Positions 36,195 through 48,165 of a stretch of 64,000 nucleotides of DNA are shown piece after piece; position 1 is the first letter of the stretch; each line of letters starts with the position of its first letter. The stretch is taken from contig NC_133394.1 of assembly GCF_047511655.1 (NCBI RefSeq), positions 62,032,501-62,096,500 on the forward strand. The letters run 5' to 3'. This DNA is from Castor canadensis (Eukaryota > Chordata > Mammalia > Rodentia > Castoridae). The translations under genes were made by a program, and so were the position numbers. The notes under the pieces are model-generated. The model did no database searches. It was not told the origin of the DNA and worked only from the letters and a program-made list of their open reading frames with translations.

Positions 36195-36292
36195 ATTTTT
36201 GTTGTTGTTGTTGGCACTGGGGTTTGAATTTAGGCTCTCATGCTTACTAGGTAGGTGCTCTACCACATCAGCCACTCTGCCAATCCCAGAAT
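36195..36292 (-). mobile_element. tRNA-like SINE, antisense
   Basis: After a (TTG)n tail, 'ggcactggggtttgaattta' and 'taggtaggtgctctaccaca' are the reverse complement of the tRNA-like unit seen at 35195-35270. Confidence 0.8.
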
Positions 36293-36554
36293 TAAGTATT
36301 TTTTAAGTATTTTGAACTCTAAGGTGACACTGTCGTCTCCTCCCCAGAGTGCTAATGCTTCCACATAGATGATAAAATTCCACAACGTTAGAATGGAGTG
36401 ATAAGGATGGAGACAAGCAAGGAACAATAGGGAAAAGCAGACAAACTGTATTACTCAAAAGTAATCAGTGGATGTGGGTTTGAAGTAGATTCGGTGGGGC
36501 TTTTTATTTGACAGAGAATGAGGAAGCAAAAGGGAACAGGTCAAAAGTAACATT

Positions 36555-36645
36555 GAGAAGGCAGGCAGAATGCCTCAACTGGTAGAGCACCTGCCTAGCA
36601 TGAGGCCCTAAGTTCAAACCTCAATACTGCCCCCAAAAATTAATT
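36555..36645 (+). mobile_element. tRNA-like SINE (ID-type)
   Basis: 'ggcagaatgcctcaactggt', 'agagcacctgcctagcatga' and 'aagttcaaacctcaatactg' match the tRNA-derived unit with A- and B-box-like blocks, followed by 'cccccaaaaatt'. Confidence 0.82.
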
Positions 36646-39600
36646 AGTTAATAACACTGAGGCCTGAGTCTAACTTGTTCTATCTGTGCATACTTATTTC
36701 AAACTTTGGAAACATGAACTGCTGCTTTTTCTTTAAAATCTCTGCATTTCACCTATGTAAAAACACCCTTCCCCCACCTTTATCTACAGTGGCACAGAAT
36801 TTCTTCTCATCTTGATACATTACTAGATTTTTGAAAGTGCTTTTAATTATCACCAAGGACTTAGAATCCTTTTCTTTATAAATTTTTCTTCATATTGCCC
36901 TGTTATTTATTCTATGGGAAGATTTCATAGAAATTCCTAACAAGATACTGTAGAAAAGTATTCCTCAATTCCTTTCCCTTTTTCCTCAAACAGAAATGCT
37001 ACATTTCATCTCGAGCCTCATGTTTCTGGTGACTTAAACTGGTTTTGTAAAAAGAGAGATAAATTTAACAAATGTGCTATATGAAAATAGTCCCTTGCTG
37101 CCCAAATTTATGTGGACATGAAGTGAATTAAAAGCCTTCATGAATCCTCCTATAAATTCTTACTTGTGGGCTGGAGTCAGTGCGGGGCTGGGGGAAGGTC
37201 TATTTCCAGAGCCATGTGTGCTGCTCCTGAATTTTGATTGTTCTTTCCATCTTTACATTTACCTAAAATGGAGGGGCCATTTGTTTTCTGAGAAGTGGTT
37301 ATGAACACAGCAGAGATGTAAGTTGTGGCACAGGAGAAATAAGAGTAGATCCTGTACAGGTGCTAATCTTGGGTCAACTTCGAATTTTCATGTCACCCAT
37401 TCCATGTTCCCAGTCATTCCATGATTTCTATCACTTCTTTCTTTTTATCATTTTATATTCCTTATTAAAAATCTTCACCCCCACTTCACTTGCAAATGTT
37501 TCATCCCACACCTGGATCACAATAGCAGCCTCCAGACTCATCTCCCTAGTTCCCCATTCTTTCCCTTGAATTTATGATCAGATCGGGGAATGTTGTAAAG
37601 CTCAAAATTCTATAATTCTGTCTTCCTTACTTGCAATAGAAACTTGCATTTCAATAAGCAAGATTCTTGCCTCTCCTACGAAAGTATAGAAAGAGAAATT
37701 GTGGAATTCTAAGTATTAGACATTGTGTTTACTTCTTTCCACACATCCTTAGAGTACTTATGTAATTTTCCTAAGATTGAATAGCCAGTGGAGGCTGGAC
37801 AAGGGATTTATTCCTGTAAGTCAAGCTCCATCACCCATATCACCACCATAGTTGGTCTATTTGAAAGCCTCTATCCTATTGCTACCAATTGCTGTTAAAC
37901 AAACCTCATAAGAATGATATTACTTCTCTAACATGGTACACTTTAAGACAAATTCAGGGTATTATAGTACGACATTTTATAATGTTTTTATCTTAAATAA
38001 CTATGTGTGATTTATATAATTTCTTGTGTTTGTACAAGCACCACCTCAAGCATTACTATCCTGGTGATTATTACACATACTGGAGGGTAAGCAATGGTTA
38101 TAACAAACAAACATCATCACCAATATTTCCATTCTCTCAGGAATATCAAACTTCAATTCACATTAGTGCTATGCAGACTTACAGATTCCTTGTTTAATCA
38201 ACCTTGTATATTTTCAGAAAGATGAAATGTGTATCAAAGTACTCTGAGAATTTGAGGCTGCCACTAGATTGTTTACAGCTTTATTAACTCTGAGAGACCC
38301 CAAAGGCCCAAATAAAATTCATTGCTTCAAATTCTAAGAAAGCTACACAAGTAAACCCGCTAATTCCCCCACTGTGTCTCCAGATAGTTTTCAGTTATGT
38401 CACCATGCTATAAAAAGTAAATCTTCATAAATTTCTTTTTTGCTTTTCTCTTCTTGTGTTTACTTGAATAAATCCTAGCAATTCAAAACACAATCAACTT
38501 AGCCTGTGCAAAGTACAAGTGTTTACATCATTCTTTTGAGTATTCTCAAAAAGTGCATCCGTTAGTGGTGTGTTTACTTATGAGGCACTTGACAAATATA
38601 TGATGGCTCTTCAAAATTTCTGAAGCGAACTCTCAGAGAAGAAAACACCATGCCCTGTTAAATGGAAACGGACCTAACATAAATTACATAGTTATTAGGG
38701 AAGAGTGGGAGCAAATCTGTCACTTCACCCCAAATAACTTTTATCTGACAAGTGAAAATGAAGGTCAAAGCAGAGTGTATGCACATTTTGTGACTCTTTT
38801 CAGTATTACTACTGAATTCTTAGCTTAACTCTTGTTTCTGGAATGTGCTCATGCATTTGCTTATTAAATACCATTCAAACTCATTCAAGAATTCAACCAC
38901 TCACTTGCAGGAGTATTTGAAAGGGAATATCAGGTCTCAAGGAAGGGTTTTTGCAGATATCATTTCTATAGCTTTATCAAATGTATGGTATACTAGGGAT
39001 GTTCATTACCTCCCATTTTATACATAATGTTTATTACTTTTGCCAGAAGAATTTTGTACTGTGAATAAAAGCTTTTTTAGATAAATTTAATCATAATAGT
39101 ATATCTTTTAGGAACATTCACCCTTAAATAAGAATTATGAGTTGTTTGATCCAAAAGTATGGTGGAAGTATTCTAGGTTTACTTTTATTTACATATTTTA
39201 TTTGTTGTTTCAAAGGGAGAGACAATAATGGTAACTGAGTGAAAGAACATTCAATGACACAACTACTATCTTGTTTTTGGTATATCTTTCTTTGTCTACA
39301 ATATTTGAAATAATTATTTACATTACCCCTGCTTGGTAAGTGAGAAACTAGAAACTTGATGAAGTTACACAACCTGTCCAAGATCCTATGATCTGTGAAG
39401 TGCAGCACTTTGATTGAGTCCAACACTCCTGAACTCTGCTTTCTTCCTGCTGCTGAGCTATTCTCTAACTCTAGGACACCTGATGCACTGATTATTTAGT
39501 TGTCATGGACTTGGCTATCTTTGAATATAGAAAGAATGAGATTCTTTTTTCATTATATAATTAATTGAAGATTATACACTCAGAAATAAGTAACTTCAGA

Positions 39601-39819
39601 AGATAAGGTCTCAGTTCTGTTTTACAAGTTACCATAATGCTATTCTATTTCACAAGAGCACATTATTAATACCTTTGTCCAAAGACTTTGTTACTGTAAG
39701 CATGCTTCATATTAACCAAACTGTAAGACAAAGAGCATTTCCTTACTGAGGCTTCTGGAACCATATGAATATATCACCAACCAGGGAAGTTCAAAGCTCA
39801 GTTAAGCCTCAAATTCAGG

Positions 39820-40205
39820 AGGGTTTTGTTTTGGTTTTGCAAATTTGAACTCGGAGCTTTGCACTTGCTAAGAAGGTGCTCTACTGCTTGAGCTGTATGC
39901 CCATCCTTTTTTGCTCTGGTTATTTTGGAGATAGTGTCTTGATTTTTGTGAGGTATATGTTACTACACTCAACTTTTTTTCCATCACGATGGGCCCTTCA
40001 GACTTTGTTCCCTGGGCTACCCTGGAACCATGACCTCAGCCTCCCACATAGCTTAGGATGACAGGTGCACACCACTGCTTCCAGCTGCTGATTGTGATAG
40101 TATCTTGCTAACTTTTTGCCGGGGCTGGCCTCAAACTATGATCCTCCTGATCTCAGCCCCCCAAGCAGCCAGGATTATATATACAAGCCACTGAGTTCAT
40201 AACAA
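39820..40205 (-). mobile_element. composite SINE (tRNA-like plus B1 dimer), antisense
   Basis: The + strand reads 'tttgaactcggagctttgca' and 'gaaggtgctctactgcttga' (tRNA-like, reversed), then two B1-like arms marked by 'cctcagcctcccacatagct' with 'gacaggtgcacaccactgct', and 'ggctggcctcaaactatgat' with 'ctcagccccccaagcagcca'. It has the same arrangement as 34930-35282, inverted. Confidence 0.85.
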
Positions 40206-40864
40206 AGGTGTGACTGATTGACTCATTGGCTATGTGATTGAAATCATTCTCTAGCTCTTCTTTCCTCAGAGGTCAGACTGATATCACTTCCTCGATACCC
40301 CAACTGTCTAATTACACGGTTGGTCTTTCTGATGTGACCAAATCTCATCCTAAGTCCTCTTGTTAGTATAAAAACACATATGGTCGCACAGGCTTATCAC
40401 TAATAACAAAGACGTTCCTGTTACTTGGGAAATTCCAAGGATTTAAGGTTTCTTTCTAGGACCAGGAATGAGGAAGAGCAACTGAATTCTTTATTACACA
40501 ATAACTGCCAAGAGAAGATGATTTTAAACCCTTAAACTAAATGTATTAAAAATAACATGACCGTTACAGAAGGCTTTTTCACATACCAACCAAAAGACAG
40601 AAATTTACAGTATGAATTTAAAAGCGTCACATAAGAAAACTGAGAGATATTCGGTAACCAAATCTACAAATATTAGCCAATTTTTTTATCAAGTCACTAT
40701 CACATTTTAGGAGGTTATTACTTCCTTAAATATGTAGAAAGAAAACTGCACCTATTAGTTTCAGATTAAGTCATAGATTATAAATAGTATATTCAGATTT
40801 GGCAGCTGAATATGAGATTATTTCCAAAACTACAAAGATAATATCAAAGAAACATAGAACCTTA

Positions 40865-40985
40865 TCTTTTAATTTATTTTTGACATAGGATCTCACTATG
40901 TATCAGACTGTCCTTGATCTCAGGATCCTTCTACCTCAGGGTCCAGAGTACTAGATTACAGGCATCTACCTCTATTCCTGGCTTA
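40865..40985 (-). mobile_element. B1-like SINE remnant, antisense
   Basis: 'ataggatctcactatgtatc', 'ttgatctcaggatccttcta' and 'tagattacaggcatctacct' are a diverged reverse complement of a B1 unit. Confidence 0.65.
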
Positions 40986-41636
40986 AAACAGAATTTTAAA
41001 TCTGAACCTTAGTGATTACTTCTATAATTCCTTTATTTCACAATTGAAAGAAAAAAATCCAATTCTTTTGCTACTTATATCTTTCAGGATTTTAAATTTC
41101 ATACTATACCAGACATCCCATTATTTGTCACAAGAATTATTCTATTTTTTTTTCATTTTTCTTTTATTATTCATATGTGCATACAAGGCTTGGTTCATTT
41201 CTCCCCCCTGCCCCCACCCCCTCCCTTACCACCCATTCCGCCCCCTCCCTCTCCCCCCCCAATACCCAGCAGAAACTATTTTGCCCTTATTTCTAATTTT
41301 GTTGTAGAGAGAGTAGAAGCAATAATAGGAAGGAACAAGGGTTTTTGCTGGTTGAGATAAGGATAGCTATACAGGGCATTGACTCACATTGATTTCCTGT
41401 GCATGGGTGTTACCTTCTAGGTTAATTCCTTTTGATCTAACCTTTTCTCTAGTACCTGTTCCCCTTTTTCTATTGGCCTCAGTTGCTTTAAGGTATCTGC
41501 TTTAGTTTTTCTGCGTTAAGGGCAACAAATGCTAGCTAGTTTTTTAGGTGTCTTACCTATCCTCACCCCTTCCTTGTGTTCTCTCGCTTTTATCATGTGC
41601 TCATAGTCCAATCCCCTTGTTGTGTTTGCCCTTGAT

Positions 41637-42536
41637 CTAATGTCCACATATGAGGGAGAAAATATGATTTTTGGTCTTTTGAGCCAGGCTAACCTCACTC
41701 AGAATGATGTTCTCCAATTCCATCCATTTACCAGCGAATGATAACATTTCGTTCTTCATGGCTGCATAGAATTCCATTGTGTATAGATACCACATTTTCT
41801 TAATCCATTCGTCAGTGGTGGGGCATCTTGGCTGTTTCCATAACTTGGCTATTGTGAATAGTGTCGCAATAAACATGGGTGTGCAGGAGCCTCTGGAGTA
41901 ACCTGTGTCACAGTCTTTTGGGTATATCCCCAAGAGTGGTATTACTGGATCAAATGGTAGATCCATGTCTAGCTTTTTAAGTAGCCTCCAAATTTTTTTC
42001 CAGAGTGGTTGTACTAGTCTACATTCCCACCAACAGTGTAAGAGGGTTCCTTTTTCCCCGTATCCTCGCCAACACCTGTTGTTGTTGGTGTTGCTGATGA
42101 TGGCTATTCTAACAGGGGTGAGGTGGAATCTTAGCGTGGTTTTAATTTGCATTTCCTTTATTGCTAGAGATGGTGAGCATTTTTTCATGTGTTTTCTGGC
42201 CATTTGAATTTCTTCTTTTGAGAAAGTTCTGTTTAGTTCACGTGCCCATTTCTTTATTGGTTCATTAGTTTTGGGAGAATTTAGTTTTTTAAGTTCCCTA
42301 TATATTCTGGTTATCAGTCCTTTGTCTGATGTATAGTTGGCAAATATTTTCTCCCACTCTGTGGGTGTTCTCTTCAGTTTAGAGACCATTTCTTTTGATG
42401 AACAGAAGCTTTTTAGTTTTATGAGGTCCCATTTATCTATGCTATCTCTTAGTTGCTGTGCTGCTGGGGTTTCATTGAGAAAGTTCTTACCTATACCTAC
42501 TAACTCCACAGTATTTCCTACTCTTTCCTGTATCAA
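41637..42536 (-). pseudogene. L1 ORF2 C-terminal fragment
   Basis: A 299-codon open frame reads in the C-terminal region of L1 ORF2p. Recognisable segments are [40 protein letters not shown] (the Cys/His-rich domain), [14 protein letters not shown] and [20 protein letters not shown], ending at a stop near the normal ORF2 end (HIFSLICGH). The frame continues upstream to about 42828 ([13 protein letters not shown]) past stops or a frame change. It lacks endonuclease and reverse-transcriptase cores and cannot be autonomous. Confidence 0.92.
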
Positions 42537-42828
42537 TTTAAGAGTTTGTGGTCTGATATTAAGATCCTTGATCCATTTTGAGTTAATCTTGGTATAGGGT
42601 GATATACATGGATCTAGTTTCAGTTTTTTGCAGACTGCTAACCAGTTTTCCCAGTAGTTTTTGTTGAAGAGGCTGCTATTTCTCCATCATATATTTTTAG
42701 CTCCTTTGTCAAAGATAAGTTGGTTATAGTTGTGTGGCTTCATATCTGGGTCCTCTATTCGGTTCCACTGGTCTTCATGTATGTTTTTGTGCCAGTACCA
42801 TGCTGTTTTTATTGTTATTGCTTTGTAA

Positions 42829-43491
42829 CTATCTCCACTCCTATTCAACATAGTACTGGAATTCCTAGCCAGAGCAATTAGGCAAGAAGAAGGAATAAAA
42901 GGAATACAAATAGGTAAAGAAACTGTCAAAATATCCCTATTTGCAGATGACATGATCCTATACCTTAAAGACCCAAAAAACTCTACTCAGAAGCTTCTAG
43001 ACATCATCAATAGCTATAGCAAAGTAGCAGGATATAAAATCAACATAGAAAAATCATTAGCATTTCTATACACTAACAATGAGCAAACGGAAAAAGAATG
43101 TATAAAAACAATTCCATTTACAATAGCCTCAAAAAAAATCAAATACCTAGGTGTAAACCTAACAAAAGATGTGAAAGAACTCTACAAGGAAAACTATACA
43201 CTTCTGAAGAAAGAGATTGAGGAAGACTATAGAAAGTGGAGAGATCTCCCATGCTCATGGATTCGTAGAATCAACATAGTAAAAATGTCTATACTCCCAA
43301 AAGTAATCTACATTTTTAATGCAATTCCCATCAAAATTCCAATGACATTCATTAAAGAGATTGAAAAATCTACTGTGAAATTTATATGGAAACACAAGAG
43401 GCCACGAATAGCCAAGGCAATACTCAGTCAAAAGAAGAATGCAGGAGTTATCACAATACCTGACTTCAAACTATATTACAAAGCAATAACA
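42829..43491 (+). pseudogene. L1 ORF2 reverse-transcriptase fragment (inverted arm)
   Basis: The forward open frame begins in [15 protein letters not shown] and carries the catalytic FADD motif at about 42939-42950 ([13 protein letters not shown]). It continues through [19 protein letters not shown] and [12 protein letters not shown], where it meets the target-site duplication. In family order this is directly N-terminal to the piece on the opposite strand. It has no start codon or promoter of its own; the open frame simply reflects a recent insertion. Confidence 0.9.
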
Positions 43492-43834
43492 ACAAGAATT
43501 ATTCTAATATTTAACAGTCTTAGCATGTAAACTGTTAGCAAACCTTAATTCTCTAGCCTGGAGATAAATCCTGGCTTTCCTGGTTTTATGCTAGGTTTTG
43601 TTGAGTTTACTTTCCATGATCCACCTGGCCAGCAGTCACTGCCTTTCCTCACTTCTCCTCAGTCATAGTTGCTACTCCAGGACTCCACCCCCAGGTGCCA
43701 GAGGCCCCACAGGTTCTCATGAGCTGAAATTTTTGTATGGGCCATCAGTTTTATATTAGGAAAACAAATTGCCTTTACAAGTTTTAAAATGCTTCTCATA
43801 TTCAAGGAAATAGTTTCATAAACTTGTTTTCTTT

Positions 43835-43925
43835 GTATATATTATATATGTATTGTGTGTATATATATATATACACAACATATATTCATTTATAAATATG
43901 TGACAAATATGTGTATGTGTGTGAA
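43835..43925 (+). repeat. TA/TG-rich microsatellite
   Basis: Alternating 'tatata', 'tgtgtata' and 'tgtgtatgtgtgtg' over about 90 bp, with a core (TA)n at about 43859-43873. Confidence 0.8.
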
Positions 43926-45434
43926 TACACCTTTTTTGTTAAAAGGTTCTAATCTCATTTTTCTGAATATGCTCTTATCATCTGGAAAAAATGTCTTAAA
44001 TAGCCTCAGTTCTTAAAGAAGCCACTTAAAAAGTCAAAGCAAACAAGTTTCCTTTTTCTAGCAACAACTTCAAAATACCAAACGTAAATAGAGAAAAGCT
44101 TTATCTTAAACTCATATAAATTGTAAATGTAATTTCCGAATACTGTGGAATAGTTAACCAAAGCATGAACTTTCATATACTGAGAAAATGGGACATTCCA
44201 ACCAAAATGAAATACACAAAAGCATTTAGAAGTATTGCTAAATTATGTTGTAATGAAGCTTTACATTTTTTTCTCTGTAGATTGCAGAATATCCGTTTAA
44301 CTTGGTATCATTGTGGGGGTTTTAATTACATTAGTTTTCATACTTGCCAATCTGTGAAATATGGAAAGAAGCAATGGGTCTTCTAGTCATTAATGAGAAT
44401 TAAAAAGTTTCTTCTGTTTGAAAAGATTGAGCTAGAGATAAACATTAAAAGTAAAATACCATTCTTAATTACTAGCAAGAGTTTAGGTAAATAAATACAA
44501 TTAAAGATAGTAATAAACAATGATTTCCTCAGTGATGGCATTAATTGTGTTGCTCAAATACCTGAATGCTAATTTTTTTCTTTTCTCTTTGAGTTTTTAG
44601 GGGAATTTTTCTAAGGGCTACAGCATTGCTTTTTGCTTATTCAATTGTATTGTCTCCACAGTGTCTACTTGGAAATGATAATTTAGTAAAATCTCATAAT
44701 TTCATATTTTATACAGTGCAATTAAGTATAAAATTTCAAGATAATAGATATGTCTGTGTGGCACTGAAATAATAATTTTAACTGAAGCCTCAAACATTTT
44801 CTTGAGTATTACTTATATAGGTATTAAAACTTCCCTGTGAGTTGCCACACATCTGCTAACTGGTAACTTCCCTGAGAAAATTGAGAAAGTAAGAATTTAA
44901 GTGAGAGGAAAGTGGTCAGAATTGGTCTGCACACTTGGTCACCAGTACCTGTCACATGCTTGCTGTAGACTGGGCACTGAGCAGAGAACAGGGAATAAAT
45001 CAGAACCCAGACTCCATGGGACTTGTTTAAAGTGGAAGAGAGGAAGTAGATAACTAATTATAAAACTATGCCATGTGCCATGAAAAACAAGTGGAGACAA
45101 ATGGAGACAAGTCTTAACCTGCACTTCATTGATTTGGGGACTTGTCAGTAAAGACTTCTCTGAATATATGACAGGATAAATTACCTAAAACAGACTGCAG
45201 CCTTATTCAGGTAAAGAGATGCAGTAGGAACTCCCTAGGCTGAGAAAGCCCCACATGGGAAGATACTGAGGTAGAAATGAATGTGATGAGTTTCGGGAAT
45301 AGGTCAAGGTGACTAAGCGCAGTGAAAGGAAGAGGGTGACTCAAAATGAGGCTAGATTTAAGAACCAAGGGTCATATCCTGCATAGCTTGTGACCATGCT
45401 AGGAATTTTTCATTTTAAATACAAGGGTAAATCA

Positions 45435-45560
45435 TGAAAATATTTTTTGAGGCGGTTTTTCACTATGTAGCCCAAGCTGGCCTCAAACTCAAAATTCTCT
45501 TGCCTCTGCTTTCTGGTGCTGGGATTGTAGGTGTGCACCACCATGTCCAGCTCCTTGGAA
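45435..45560 (-). mobile_element. B1-like SINE, antisense
   Basis: 'ttttgaggcggtttttcact', 'atgtagcccaagctggcctc', 'tgctgggattgtaggtgtgc' and 'accaccatgtccagc' match a reverse-complement B1 unit closely. Confidence 0.87.
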
Positions 45561-45849
45561 GGATTTTGATCACATGGCCATATTTGTGTCTTTAAAATAT
45601 TTCTTTGGCTACTAGGTAGGGAATGAATTGGAAACAGGCAAGGAAAGAAATTGGTAGGATATTAGAATCCCATGTCAAAAGGCTATGAGATAAGATAGAT
45701 GGGACTAAGGTGATGAAGGTGGTAGAATTAGAGAAAAGTGGATAAATTTAAGATATGTACTGAAGGTGGTACTGATAGGATGTGATAATGGACTGGACTG
45801 GATTTAAGAGAGAATGAGGACACAGGAAATGTCAAAAATAACATCTATA

Positions 45850-46170
45850 TTTTGGAGGTGGTATTGGGGTTTGAACTCTGGACCTTGCTTGTTAGGTGGG
45901 TACCAAACCACTTTTGCTTTATTTATTTTTTTAAGAGAGTCTTGCACTTTTTGTCCAGGGTTGGCCTCAGACCACAGTCCCCGTACCTATGCCTCCCTCA
46001 TAGCTGGGATTACACATATGTGCTACCACACCTGGCACATTTTTCAAATGGGAGTCTCACTAGCTTTTTGCTCAGGCTGGCATCAAACTGCAATCCTCCA
46101 AATCTCTGCCTCCCAAGTAGCTGAAATTATAGGCATGTGCCACCACATCCAGCTCATGCTATCTTTTTTG
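45850..46170 (-). mobile_element. composite SINE (tRNA-like plus B1 dimer), antisense
   Basis: Starts 'ggaggtggtattggggtttg' with 'ttgttaggtgggtaccaaac' (tRNA-like, reversed). Two B1-like arms follow: 'ggttggcctcagaccacagt' with 'atagctgggattacacatat', and 'caggctggcatcaaactgca' with 'cccaagtagctgaaattata'. It has the same order as 39820-40205. Confidence 0.86.
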
Positions 46171-47009
46171 ACATAGAATCTGGTTGGTTAGTAGTTGATA
46201 GTGTCATTTAATGGCATGGCAGAACCATGAAGAAAGAGCAGGGGTGAGGGGCAGGGGCCAGGGCTAAGACATGGAGATCAAGAATCCAGTTTTGAGACTA
46301 GTAAATCTCACTTGTGTTCTAAGTGTTTAACTTACATTTTATGGTAGCATAGCCATTTTCCCAATCTTTTTGGTCCATGTTTTCTTTCACTAGGAAACTC
46401 TTGACATAGATCACAGAGCTTGTTGATCTAAGATGCTATTTTCAATCTAGAGTCAATGAAAAACATAATGAAAATTAAATTTTAAGTTAAGATGCCTAAG
46501 AAAGTATTTTAGACTTTCTGCCACAGATTGCTGAACATTATGTACTTAGTCAGCTATTATTAACATTATGTACTTAGCTATTATTATTACCCAGCATTAT
46601 GGCTAACCTTCCAGAACATGGGAATCTGCCTTCCCAGAACATACTACCCACAATGTTAGCCTAAACTTTTCTATATAATAAGATTTCAGATGTTCTCTCT
46701 AGTATGCAAATTTAGGGGATCAGATGCATGTATCCTTTATCCAAAACTCATTAAAAAGAGTAACTCTCAGTGATTCACATGCTGGAACTACATGTTGAGA
46801 GTATCTGAATGGCTCAAGAGGGAAACATGCCCAGGAAAAGGTAGTGGGGTAGGAGTCATTATTTACCCCAGAAGCCCATGAGAGAAAATTTCAAAATCTA
46901 GTGAATATATAAAAAATAGCCTATCTCTTTTGACAAAGGAAAAGGGTGTCCCAGAAGTTTCATAATATCTGTGTTATGGTTGAGTAATGGATCACAGCAC
47001 ATAAAAACA

Positions 47010-47232
47010 ATGGAGTTGCTAGAAACAGTGGCTCACATCTGTGATCCCAGCTATTCAGGAGGTGGAGATCAAGAGGATTATGGTTCAAGGCCAGCCCAGG
47101 CAAAAACATTAGACCTTATCTGAAAAATAACTTAAGCAAAAAAAGGCTGGAGATATTGCTCAAGTATTAAAACCCCTGCCAACCAAGCACAAAGTCCTGA
47201 GCTCACTCCAGTACTGCCAGAAAAATAAAAAT
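47010..47232 (+). mobile_element. composite SINE (B1-like plus tRNA-like)
   Basis: 'cagtggctcacatctgtgat', 'cccagctattcaggaggtgg' and 'caaggccagcccaggcaaaa', an A-rich linker, then 'ggctggagatattgctcaag' and 'ctgagctcactccagtactg'. It ends in an A-rich tail. It is a shorter version of the unit at 34930. Confidence 0.85.
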
Positions 47233-47854
47233 AAAGAGCAATGGAGGGAAGATAGTAATGATGACAATAATAAAGAGCATTTGTTGATTGTGTGTCACAT
47301 TTCAGGAACCCCACTAAATGTGTTCCCTGTCTTATTTAATTACCTCTGAACCCTCTGGGGTAAGTACTCTTCTATCTAGCATTTTAGAAACTAAAGCATG
47401 AGGTCATACTTAGGTCAGAGGTCATACTTAGGTCAAAGGTCATTTGCCAAATGCCACATAGATAGTAAATGAGAGTGAAATAGCCAGATATGTCTGAGTC
47501 CAGGGGTGGAGTTTTCCACCACTCACCACACTGTACCAGCACACCAATAAAGGATGAGACTTTACTGCCAACAGCTAGAAGGAAAACCAAAAACAGTATG
47601 TATATTAGTTGGGGAATATTGTTTAGCACTTCAAAACAAGGGAAATGTTGCTGCTAAAGTATCTTTTTATTATATCGGGTTCCTGAAGATACTGACTACT
47701 TATAGGCATTTATAACTACCTTGAGCTCTTGATCAATATAGGTTTTTACAAATTTGCAGGCATTTGAATTGTATGATGTAGCTCTAGTCATTGAGAATTT
47801 TATCCTTGCTTTTTCCCATACTCCTCAAAAAATTCTTGTGATTGTTCATTTTTT

Positions 47855-48165
47855 CTTTTAAAACCTTTTTTTATTGGTGTGCTGGATGGGGGTACATTGT
47901 GACATTTACAAAAGTTCTTACAATATATCAAATACCATACTTGAATTCACCCCCTTCACCATTCTCCTTTATTTCCCTTCCCCCCATTCCTGGAACAGTT
48001 TCAGCAGGTCTCATTTTTGCATTTCATACATATGTACCAAGTATTTGCACCATATTCACCCTCACACACCCTTTCCCTACATCCCTCCTTCCCACTGGTG
48101 CCAACCGCCCAGACAGGACCTGTTTTGCCCTCCTGTTCTCCAGTTTTGGAAAAAAAAATGAAATC
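47855..48165 (-). mobile_element. L1 3'-end fragment, antisense
   Basis: A T-rich start, 'gggggtacattgtgacattt', a C/T-rich run typical of the L1 3' UTR here, then 'acaggacctgttttgccctc' and 'tgttctccagttttgg', parallel to the 3' UTR at 59150-59200. Severely 5'-truncated; no coding part remains. Confidence 0.72.

Larger units (their letters stand above)
41130..43506 (-). mobile_element. L1 insertion with 5' inversion (twin priming) and 15-bp target-site duplication
   Basis: The 15-mer acaagaattattcta occurs at 41130-41144 and 43492-43506, exactly flanking the element. From the left, the + strand reads T-rich tail, L1 3' UTR and the C-terminal third of ORF2 in reverse (41145 to about 42828). 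The sequence then flips, and ORF2 reverse-transcriptase sequence runs forward from about 42829 to 43491. Both arms end in the same L1 place: 'tacaaagcaataac' appears in both orientations. This is the classic twin-priming structure, so the event is a single insertion, 5'-truncated. The preserved target-site duplication and long open frames suggest it is fairly young. Confidence 0.93.
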
